A DNA stretch of 45,190 nt, taken from the NCBI GenBank assembly GCA_009928855.1, contig SABV01000002.1, forward strand, positions 1-45,190. The letters are read 5' to 3'. Both the position numbers and the translations under genes were made by a program. Position 1 is the first letter of the stretch. Every line of letters begins with the position of its first letter. Of this stretch, positions 33,768 through 40,199 are shown in pieces. This stretch comes from Erysipelotrichia bacterium (lineage in GTDB: Bacteria; Muiribacteriota; Ozemobacteria; Ozemobacterales; Ozemobacteraceae). The notes under the pieces are model-generated. The model was given only the letters and a program-made list of their open reading frames with translations, was not told the origin of the DNA and searched no databases.

Positions 33768-33849
33768 ATTTCCAGAAATCTCTCAATTAATCGTTGGTAT
33801 CCTGGTAAAAATTATTGCTTTTACGCCTGCTTGAGTTTATCATGTGCCC

Positions 33850-34914
33850 ATGAATAACAACCAGGTGCTGATCATCACAGACAACCGCGATAGTTTTTTT
33901 GCGGCGCCGTTGTTCTTGTCACCCGAAAAATGCCGAATCACCGGCCTGAGCTCCACCCGTTATCTGGGTTTCACAAATATACGCGCGGTGGTTATCGACT
34001 GCGCAGGCATCAGTAACGTTCTTAAAAAAGTCAGCCTGGGAATATGCGACAACGAAGAAGCACTGGCGCTATGGCAAATGCTTATTGACACAAGAGGCCC
34101 CAAGCTCTACATGCTTGTCGACAAGATGCAAAGACCTAGTGATGAAATGCTGCAACTGGGCATTGAATATATTATTGCGAGTGAACTGAAAAAGCTGGTG
34201 GAATCTGATGATAACTTACAGGTGTCAAAAGATTCAGGCATTGTTGAGCGAAGCAAACAGCTTCTTACAGCCGACGACATACGCAGCCTTCACCAGAGAG
34301 GCGTCAGACACCTTCCATCTGGTTCTCGTCTGACTCCATGGGCCGCAGAAGTTGCAGAATCACTGAATTTGAAAGCAACCGAGCACAAGCTCTATTTCAT
34401 TCTACCCGTTATCGCAACTTCAAAAGAACATCTCGCTTCACAACACGAGCATCTTTTTTCGCTCGCCAGCAGCTATACCAACCTTTTGTTCATGGTCAAC
34501 GAGCTTTATCTTCCAGTTTTCAACAACCTGTTTCCATCGTTGAGCGGCCGCACCGTTGCGCCCTCGGCGCATTGGGCAAGTCACGGAGCCTTTACCGGCG
34601 AAACTTCAGTACAGATGCTGGTTGATCAAAGGTGCTTTGGTGCGATAATACCCGCCCAAAAACCATATCTAGAACAAGAAAATCTCAAAAAGCAGATCCA
34701 GCTTGCTCGCGAGCACGGGCTTGCGCTTTTTTGCACATTTACTCTTGCGTCTGCCGGTACCTGTGATATAATTGCCACTGACAGTTCGGACAACGAGACC
34801 ACAATTCCGCTTTATCATTCAGAAGTTGTGAATCCGATCGATCTGCCAAAAACTGGTGCCATAGTAGTAAACAATGAATTTTTGCAGGCATTCGCCCTCA
34901 GGAAAGGAAACTGA
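33850..34914 (+). CDS. BMC-associated fusion: flavoprotein-like N-terminus plus triosephosphate-isomerase-like C-terminus
   Basis: A 354-residue protein I cannot match to a named family as a whole. Residues 1-120 resemble the flavoprotein-like accessory proteins of BMC loci (KVSLGICDNEEALALW, compare K-x-ALGI-x-D). The linker motif LTADDIRSLHQRGVRHLPSGSRLTPWA (139-165) resembles the LTPxA segment of such proteins and of EutT. Residues 185-310 align by eye with triosephosphate isomerase. They share GAFTGETS (246-253) with the enzyme, and the spacing before and after fits, up to LALFCTFTLAS where TIM has LTPVLCIGE. The catalytic His loop (IIGHSERR) is replaced by IIPAQKPYLEQ, the N-terminal Lys motif is absent, and no Glu motif is seen, so isomerase activity is not expected. 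A GTG at 33844 is an alternative start. It is the first gene of the BMC cluster, 5 bases before pduL. Confidence 0.6.
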   Translation: MNNNQVLIITDNRDSFFAAPLFLSPEKCRITGLSSTRYLGFTNIRAVVIDCAGISNVLKKVSLGICDNEEALALWQMLIDTRGPKLYMLVDKMQRPSDEMLQLGIEYIIASELKKLVESDDNLQVSKDSGIVERSKQLLTADDIRSLHQRGVRHLPSGSRLTPWAAEVAESLNLKATEHKLYFILPVIATSKEHLASQHEHLFSLASSYTNLLFMVNELYLPVFNNLFPSLSGRTVAPSAHWASHGAFTGETSVQMLVDQRCFGAIIPAQKPYLEQENLKKQIQLAREHGLALFCTFTLASAGTCDIIATDSSDNETTIPLYHSEVVNPIDLPKTGAIVVNNEFLQAFALRKGN

Positions 34915-34919
34915 ACCAG

Positions 34920-35564
34920 ATGATCGACGAGAACCAGGTCAAAACAATTGTTGCAGAAGTACTGAAATGCATCGACTTGCGCGGAAGAATCAAGTCAGGT
35001 AGCGTTCCATGCGGCGTCAGTAACCGCCATATTCACGTATCGCAGGCAGATCTCGAAACCTTGTTTGGAAAAGGCTATACTCTCAAAGAAATGAAGCCTC
35101 TTTCTCAGCCAGCTCAGTTCGCCGCAGAAGAAACGGTGTTACTCGTAGGGCCCAAAGGTTCTATCGAAAAATGCAGAATACTCGGGCCAGTAAGACCGAG
35201 TACTCAGGTAGAGATTTCCATGACCGACAGTTTTAAACTGGGCGTTAAGCCTCTCGTTAAAGACTCCGGCGACACTGCCAAAACGCCTGGTTGTGTTGTA
35301 GTAGGTCCAGTGGGTGCGGTAACTCTTAAAGAAGGCGTAATTGTGGCCGCCCGTCATATTCACGCCAGCACTAAAGATGCCGCTCAGCTTGGTCTCAAAG
35401 ATCTTGACAGAGTATCGGTAAAAACTGGTGGCGTTAAATCTGTGGTATTTAATAATGTTCTCGTTCGCGTAAGCGACAAATTTGCACTTGATTTTCACAT
35501 TGATACGGATGAAGCCAATGCCGCCGGCATCAAAAACGGCGACATGGTTGAAATAATTGCCTAA
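34920..35564 (+). CDS. pduL: PduL-type phosphate acyltransferase
   Basis: A 214-residue phosphotransacylase found inside microcompartments. It converts acyl-CoA and phosphate to acyl phosphate and CoA, recycling CoA for the aldehyde dehydrogenase. Residues 1-19 (DENQVKTIVAEVLKCI) form an amphipathic helix of the encapsulation-peptide type. Zinc ligands of the two PTAC domains are visible: His37 and His39 (SNRHIHVS), His156 and His158 (AARHIHAS), and His203 with Glu208 in DFHIDTDEAN. The length is typical. AGGAAA lies upstream of the ATG at 34920. Confidence 0.96.
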   Translation: MIDENQVKTIVAEVLKCIDLRGRIKSGSVPCGVSNRHIHVSQADLETLFGKGYTLKEMKPLSQPAQFAAEETVLLVGPKGSIEKCRILGPVRPSTQVEISMTDSFKLGVKPLVKDSGDTAKTPGCVVVGPVGAVTLKEGVIVAARHIHASTKDAAQLGLKDLDRVSVKTGGVKSVVFNNVLVRVSDKFALDFHIDTDEANAAGIKNGDMVEIIA

Positions 35565-35601
35565 TTTATTCTATTTTTAAGAAATTTTTCAGGAGGTTGT
35601 C

Positions 35602-35898
35602 ATGCAGGAAGCCCTGGGTATGATTGAAACACGTGGATTAACAGCTCTCATCGAAGCATGTGACGCAATGGTAAAAGCCGCCAACGTAAAACTCGTTGGT
35701 TGGGAAAAAATTGGTTCAGGTTATGTGACCGCCTTTGTAAGAGGCGACGTTGCTGCAGTTAAAGCCGCTACCGACGCCGGCGCTGCCGCTGCCAAGAAAC
35801 TTGGCGAACTCGTTTCTGTACATGTAATTCCGCGCCCTCACACCAATCTTGACGAAGTGCTTCCCATCAGGGAAATTCTGGCCAACGCCAAGAAATAA
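35602..35898 (+). CDS. BMC-H hexameric shell protein (PduA/EutM-like)
   Basis: A 98-residue single-BMC-domain protein, typical of the hexamers that tile microcompartment facets. It reads [27 protein letters not shown] near the start. The pore loop is [18 protein letters not shown], where GSG is the usual pore sequence that lines a small polar opening, and a C-terminal [16 protein letters not shown] closes the domain. GGAGG precedes the ATG. It is the only BMC-H gene in the window and is probably the main facet protein. Confidence 0.97.
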   Translation: MQEALGMIETRGLTALIEACDAMVKAANVKLVGWEKIGSGYVTAFVRGDVAAVKAATDAGAAAAKKLGELVSVHVIPRPHTNLDEVLPIREILANAKK

Positions 35899-35913
35899 TA
35901 CAGGAAATAGCTT

Positions 35914-36195
35914 ATGATACTTGGCCGCGTGTGTGGGACAGTTGTTTGTACCCGCAAGGATGACAGTCTGGTTGGCATGAAATTTCTCATCGTCGAGGAA
36001 TTGACTCTTAACGGAGCCAAGCCAACCGGAAACCATGTCGTCGCCGTTGACGCGGTAGGTGCAGGTGCCTCAGAGAACGTTCTGGTCGTTGCTGGCAGTT
36101 CGGCAAGGCTCACTGAGCGAACGCTCAAAAAGCCAGTCGATGCTGCGGTCTGCGCAATTGTAGACCAGGTGGTATTCGATTCAGAACGTTCCTGA
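35914..36195 (+). CDS. BMC-P pentameric vertex protein (EutN/CcmL family)
   Basis: A 93-residue protein of the EutN/CcmL family whose pentamers close the vertices of the shell. Signatures are MILGRVCGTVVCTRKDDSLVG, KFLIVEEL, VAVDAVGAGASENVLVVAGSSAR, and a C-terminal DAAVCAIVDQV. It lies 15 bases after the BMC-H gene. It is the only vertex protein here, so it probably occupies all twelve vertices. Confidence 0.96.
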   Translation: MILGRVCGTVVCTRKDDSLVGMKFLIVEELTLNGAKPTGNHVVAVDAVGAGASENVLVVAGSSARLTERTLKKPVDAAVCAIVDQVVFDSERS

Positions 36196-36233
36196 GCTCC
36201 CCGGCATTCTTTCTAGATCCGGAGTAACAGAGA

Positions 36234-37649
36234 ATGAGTGTTTCAAGGGAAGATTTGAACCTGATCGTCCAGGAAGTTCTCAACAAAATAGGGACTTCAT
36301 CATCATCTTTTTCACCGAAGGCAACTGCCTCTTCAGCAACCAGAGGAATTTTTGACTCGGTAGACGACGCTGTTGCTGCCGCAGACAGAGCCCAGAAACA
36401 ACTGGTCGAGCTGCCGCTTAAAACCAGAATACAAATTATCGACAACATGCGTCGGCGTGCGCTTGAAAAAGTTGAAGAGCTCGCACGTTTTGCCAACAAA
36501 GAAACTGGTTATGGCAGAATCGAAGATAAAATTCAAAAAAACAAGCTTATAATCGAAAAAACGCCCGGAGTTGAAGATCTCACCCCTGACGCTTTCAGCG
36601 GGGATCACGGTCTGACCCTTGTAGAAAGGGCTCCTTATGGTGTAATCGGGGCAATCACGCCCTCAACCAACCCGACAGCATCGGTTATCAACAATGCAAT
36701 AAGTATGATTGCTGCCGGAAACAGCGTTGTATTCGCCCCTCACCCGGCGGCAACAAAGTGCAGCCAGTTTGCTATGACTTTGTTAAACGAGGCCATCTGC
36801 GAAGCCGGCGGGCCGGAAAATCTTCTTACGACCGTAACAGAACCCAGCATTGATAACGCCCAGAAAATCATGACACACCCGGGCATCAGGCTGCTTACCG
36901 TTACAGGTGGTCCCGGCGTTGTCGCCGCGGCCTCTAAATCCCGCAAAAAATATATTGCAGCCGGGCCTGGTAATCCTCCCGCTGTGGTTGATGAAACTGC
37001 CGATCTGAAAAAGGCTGCCCGCGACATCATTTCTGGCGCCAGCCTTGACAACAATGTTCTTTGTATCGCCGAGAAAGAAATAATCGTAGTTGAATCTGTC
37101 GCCGACGAGCTGAAGAAACATATGCGCAACAGTGGCGCCTATGAAGCTTCACCCCGCGAAATTCAGCAACTCGAAAAAATCTGCATCGACAGCAAAACAG
37201 GCGCCCCTAACCGCAATCTTGTTGGCCGCAACGCCTCGGTAATCATGCAGGAAATCGGCGTCAGAATACCGGAAGAAACCCGCATAGTATTATGCGAAGT
37301 GGCTCCTGATCACCCCTTTGTAATAGAAGAGTTGCTCATGCCCGTAATACCATTGGTAAGAGTCAGAGATGTTCATGCAGCAATTGATCTGGCAGTAAAA
37401 GTAGAGCATGGCAACCGCCACACTGCCGTAATGCATAGTAAAAACATAGACAATCTGCATCTGATGGCTCGCAAATGTGACTGCAGTATTTTTGTAAAGA
37501 ATGGTCCCAGCTACGCTGGTCTTGGTCTTGGCGGTGAAGGCACAACCACAATGACCATTGCCTCCCCGACAGGGGAAGGCATTACCACCGCCAGGTCGTT
37601 TACCAGACAACGCCGCTGTGTCGTCGTAGATTCTTTCAGAATCGTTTAA
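36234..37649 (+). CDS. CoA-acylating aldehyde dehydrogenase of BMC type (PduP/EutE-like)
   Basis: A 471-residue enzyme oxidising an aldehyde to acyl-CoA with NAD+. An N-terminal amphipathic helix (SREDLNLIVQEVLNKI) followed by a Ser/Ala-rich linker is a classic encapsulation peptide, similar to the one on PduL. The catalytic Cys277 lies in SLDNNVLCIAEKE. The nucleotide-binding region has TPSTNPTA and TVTGGPGVV, and GPGNPPAVVDETAD and GLGLGGEGTTT are signatures of PduP/EutE. Substrate length (acetaldehyde, propionaldehyde or other) cannot be inferred. Regulation: a strong terminator hairpin lies just after the stop. Confidence 0.96.
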   Translation: MSVSREDLNLIVQEVLNKIGTSSSSFSPKATASSATRGIFDSVDDAVAAADRAQKQLVELPLKTRIQIIDNMRRRALEKVEELARFANKETGYGRIEDKIQKNKLIIEKTPGVEDLTPDAFSGDHGLTLVERAPYGVIGAITPSTNPTASVINNAISMIAAGNSVVFAPHPAATKCSQFAMTLLNEAICEAGGPENLLTTVTEPSIDNAQKIMTHPGIRLLTVTGGPGVVAAASKSRKKYIAAGPGNPPAVVDETADLKKAARDIISGASLDNNVLCIAEKEIIVVESVADELKKHMRNSGAYEASPREIQQLEKICIDSKTGAPNRNLVGRNASVIMQEIGVRIPEETRIVLCEVAPDHPFVIEELLMPVIPLVRVRDVHAAIDLAVKVEHGNRHTAVMHSKNIDNLHLMARKCDCSIFVKNGPSYAGLGLGGEGTTTMTIASPTGEGITTARSFTRQRRCVVVDSFRIV

Positions 37650-37658
37650 TCAATGAAG

Positions 37659-37690
37659 CAAAGGCGCAAAAAAATTGCGCCTTTGTTTTT
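37659..37690 (+). terminator. Intrinsic terminator inside the BMC cluster
   Basis: A perfect 11-bp stem, CAAAGGCGCAA (37659-37669) and TTGCGCCTTTG (37675-37685), with an AAAAA loop, followed by five T. It lies between the aldehyde dehydrogenase gene and the PduS-like gene and may split the locus into two expression levels. Confidence 0.82.
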
Positions 37691-37707
37691 GACACGGGAA
37701 TAAAAAA

Positions 37708-39021
37708 ATGGCAGAAAATAGTTTTTCGCAACTGGGCCTGGTTGGCTGTGGCGGTGCCGGGTTTCCGACTCAGGTCAAGCTGACCGCAAACAATGTCGAA
37801 GCCTTGATTGTTAATGCCGCAGAGTGTGAGCCACTGCTGCACAAAGACAAAGAAATACTCAAACATTGCACTGCTGATTTTTTCAAGGGTCTGGTTACGT
37901 CAATAGATGCAACCAGAGCCAAAGCAGCGCACATTGGCATAAAAAAGAAATATTCCGAATTGATCGCCTATCTTGAAAAGGCAATACCGGATAAACGCAT
38001 TAAGTTGCTGCCACTCGGCGACTTCTACCCTGCTGGTGATGAGTATGAACTTGTTTATGAGGCAACCGGCAAACTCATTCCCTACGGCGGAATTCCATTG
38101 AATGTCGGCTGTGTCGTCATGAATGTAGAAACGCTTTTAAATCTGGGCCGCAACAAGCCTGTTACAACTAAATTTTTAACCATTACAGGCCAGGTTCCCC
38201 ACCCCTGCACTGTTGAGATACCCATCGGCATAACTATTCGCGAAGCTCTTTCAATCGCAGGGCTCACAAAACTTGATGGCCTAAAAATTATCGACGGCGG
38301 TCCAATGATGGGCAAATTGGTAGCAGACCCCGAAATTGATGTTGTAAGCAAAACCTGTGGTGGTCTTATTGCGCTGCCCGTTGAGCATATTCTTATTCAA
38401 AAAATGACCCGTGGCGATCATAAAAATTCACGTATCGCCAGATCGGCCTGTGACCAGTGCACTGACTGTTCTGAACTCTGCCCTAGAGCCCTGCTTGGCT
38501 ACCCGATAAGACCTCATAAGGCAATGCGAACCGCACAGCTTACACCGTATGCCAAAAGTGATTATGCCATAGATTCAGTTTTTTGCAGTGAATGTGGCCT
38601 CTGTTCGCTTTTTTCATGCCCTGAAGATTTGCCACCACGCGAAATGTGCATGATTTCAAAACGTTTTCATCTGGGCAAGGGTGTAAAACCGGCAGAATTT
38701 GCAGGACAGCCACAGGTTCACCCGATGCGTAATGCACGCCGGGTAAGCATCGAAAGGCTTTTTAAAAAACTGGCGCTGCTCGACTATAACCATAAGGCAC
38801 CCCTGCAGCAAGTGACTCAGCGCTTTGAGAAAGTTACTCTGCCACTCAAAATGCATATTGGCGCGCCTGTTACGCCGATTGTAAAGGTTGGCGATCAAGT
38901 TAAAGTCGGCCAGTTAATCGGTGCAGTCCCGGAAGGAAAACTCGGAGCTGCCTTGCACGCCTCTATCAGCGGCAAAGTCACAGCGCTTACAGATCGTGCC
39001 ATAACCATCGCCAGAGATTAG
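37708..39021 (+). CDS. PduS-like (RnfC/SLBB family) flavo-iron-sulfur NADH oxidoreductase
   Basis: A 437-residue protein similar to PduS, a cytosol-to-lumen electron carrier that binds FMN and two [4Fe-4S] clusters. The N-terminal half has the RnfC/Nuo51-type Gly-rich nucleotide site GLVGCGGAGFPTQVKL and the SLBB-like IDGGPMMG. Two ferredoxin cluster motifs follow: C248-x2-C251-x2-C254-x3-C258 and C293-x2-C296-x2-C299-x4-C304. A barrel-sandwich domain closes the protein (VKVGDQVKVGQLIGAVPEG). It should reoxidise NADH made by the aldehyde dehydrogenase and pass electrons to the PduT-like shell protein encoded next. It lies after an intrinsic terminator. Confidence 0.93.
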   Translation: MAENSFSQLGLVGCGGAGFPTQVKLTANNVEALIVNAAECEPLLHKDKEILKHCTADFFKGLVTSIDATRAKAAHIGIKKKYSELIAYLEKAIPDKRIKLLPLGDFYPAGDEYELVYEATGKLIPYGGIPLNVGCVVMNVETLLNLGRNKPVTTKFLTITGQVPHPCTVEIPIGITIREALSIAGLTKLDGLKIIDGGPMMGKLVADPEIDVVSKTCGGLIALPVEHILIQKMTRGDHKNSRIARSACDQCTDCSELCPRALLGYPIRPHKAMRTAQLTPYAKSDYAIDSVFCSECGLCSLFSCPEDLPPREMCMISKRFHLGKGVKPAEFAGQPQVHPMRNARRVSIERLFKKLALLDYNHKAPLQQVTQRFEKVTLPLKMHIGAPVTPIVKVGDQVKVGQLIGAVPEGKLGAALHASISGKVTALTDRAITIARD

Positions 39022-39031
39022 AGGAAAGACC

Positions 39032-39589
39032 ATGAATATTACAAGAAACGCTATAGGGCTGATTGAGTTGTCAAGCATTTCAATCGGTTATCTCGTAACT
39101 GACACCATGTTAAAAACGGCTTCTGTCGAGCTTTTACTTTCTCGAACCGTATGTCCCGGCAAGTTTATCTGCCTGGTGTGGGGTGATGTCGCAGCAGTAG
39201 AAGCAAGTGTAGAAGCCGGAATTAATGCCGGGCAAGGCTATCTTGTAAATGACCTGGTCATACCAAACCTGCATGAGCAAATTTATCCGGCCATGACGGC
39301 AACTAACCAGATAACGCAGACTGGCGCGCTGGGTGTAATCGAAACATTCGACATAGTATCGACCATACTGGCGGCCGATGCATCAGTAAAGGCTGCCGAC
39401 ATTACCCTCTGCGAGATCAGAATTGCCATGGCTATTGGCGGCAAGGCTTTTTATACATTTACCGGCGATGTTGCAGCCGTAGAAGCAGCTGTGCAGGCCG
39501 GTCTTATTTCGTTAGAAGAAAAAGGCCTGGTAGTCAACTCGGTTGTTATACCAAGACCAAGACCCGAGCTGTTTCAGGAGTTTATCTAA
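39032..39589 (+). CDS. BMC-T tandem shell protein with [4Fe-4S] site (PduT-like)
   Basis: A 185-residue protein of two fused BMC domains (GLIELSSISIGYLVTD ... GDVAAVEASVEAG, then GALGVIETFDIVSTILAADA ... GDVAAVEAAVQAG), forming trimers. Cys41 in SRTVCPGKFI aligns with Cys38 of PduT, which places a [4Fe-4S] cluster at the trimer pore. Such a pore can carry electrons across the shell. The adjacent PduS-like gene encodes its expected partner. The ATG at 39032 follows GAGGAAAGACC, and the stop overlaps the ATG of the RpiB-like gene (TAATG). Confidence 0.96.
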   Translation: MNITRNAIGLIELSSISIGYLVTDTMLKTASVELLLSRTVCPGKFICLVWGDVAAVEASVEAGINAGQGYLVNDLVIPNLHEQIYPAMTATNQITQTGALGVIETFDIVSTILAADASVKAADITLCEIRIAMAIGGKAFYTFTGDVAAVEAAVQAGLISLEEKGLVVNSVVIPRPRPELFQEFI

Positions 39590-40044
39590 TGCCAAAAATA
39601 GTTATTGGAGCCGATCACGGCGGGTTTCCTCTCAAGGAAGAACTTAAAAAATATTTGCTCAGCAAAGATCTGATCGTTGAAGATATCGGCACTTATTCTG
39701 AAAAGGCAGTCGATTACCCAGACATAGCATTTCTTGTTGCATGGGCAGTTTCTCAAAACCCTCACACTCTCGGTATAATTATCGATGGTGCCGGCATTGG
39801 GTCATGCATGGCTGCAAACAAAGTGCCAGGGGTAAGAGCCGCATGCTGCAACGATCTTTATAATGCCAGAAACAGTCGCGAACATAACCATGCAAACGTT
39901 CTCACCCTTGGAAGCATGGTCATCGGTGTCGGTTATATGAAGCAGATTGTCGATACCTGGCTGACTACTGAGCCAGCTTTGGGACGCCACGCCGCCCGAG
40001 TTGAAAAGATTATGCGACTTGAAGAACTTCGCTCATCGCGCTGA
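39589..40044 (+). CDS. RpiB-like (RpiB/LacAB family) protein with altered active site
   Basis: A 151-residue member of the ribose-5-phosphate isomerase B / galactose-6-phosphate isomerase family, widespread in sugar-phosphate-type BMC loci. It keeps ADHGG, the ANKVPGVRAACCNDLYNARNSREHNHANVL region and the C-terminal Arg region (GRHAARVEKI). In RpiB the catalytic base is Cys66 in the sequence L-I-C-G-T-G. Here this reads I-I-D-G-A-G, with Asp66 and Ala68. The Glu that replaces Cys in the mycobacterial subtype is a Ser (Ser72). LacA/LacB also have an Asp here, but within a loop one residue longer. The substrate and activity are therefore uncertain. It overlaps the BMC-T stop by one base. Confidence 0.88.
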   Translation: MPKIVIGADHGGFPLKEELKKYLLSKDLIVEDIGTYSEKAVDYPDIAFLVAWAVSQNPHTLGIIIDGAGIGSCMAANKVPGVRAACCNDLYNARNSREHNHANVLTLGSMVIGVGYMKQIVDTWLTTEPALGRHAARVEKIMRLEELRSSR

Positions 40045-40069
40045 GCTGAAATTTAAATCCGAAAAAATT

Positions 40070-40091
40070 GCACCTGCATGGTGCTTTTTTT
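40070..40091 (+). terminator. Intrinsic terminator at the end of the BMC operon
   Basis: Short stem GCACC (40070-40074) and GGTGC (40080-40084) followed by seven T, 25 bases after the RpiB-like stop. It separates the BMC genes from deoB. Confidence 0.7.
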
Positions 40092-40116
40092 ATGCCCGGC
40101 AAGTTCGGCTTGTTGT

Positions 40117-40171
40117 GTTATAATATATCAGAAATAACCGGTCTCTTTTGAGGCCAGCGGCCAGGTGCCGC
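40117..40171 (+). promoter_or_regulatory. Extended -10 promoter and two-hairpin leader upstream of deoB
   Basis: TGTTATAAT (40116-40124) is a perfect extended -10, so no -35 is needed. Transcription would begin near 40131. The leader then holds two adjacent hairpins: GGTCTC (40140-40145) with GAGGCC (40150-40155, one G-U pair), and GCGGC (40157-40161) with GCCGC (40167-40171). An unpaired A-rich stretch with AGGAAAG leads to the deoB start at 40200. This may be a protein- or metabolite-binding leader, but no known riboswitch consensus is recognised. Confidence 0.5.
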
Positions 40172-40199
40172 AGAAAATAACAAACTAAGGAAAGAAATA

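Noticed and set aside
33802-33820. A sigma-54-like promoter (TGG ... TTGC) before the BMC cluster.
   Set aside because: GG and GC are separated by 11 bases instead of the required 10, and the bases between do not match the consensus, so it is not a credible sigma-54 site.
33850-34914. The first BMC gene as the missing deoxyribose-phosphate aldolase.
   Set aside because: It has no aldolase Lys motif. The recognisable signature is that of triosephosphate isomerase, without its catalytic residues.
39589-40044. Calling the RpiB-like gene lacA or lacB because of Asp66.
   Set aside because: The loop is one residue shorter than in LacA/LacB, there is only one gene rather than a pair, and the rest (ANKVPGVRAA) is closer to RpiB.
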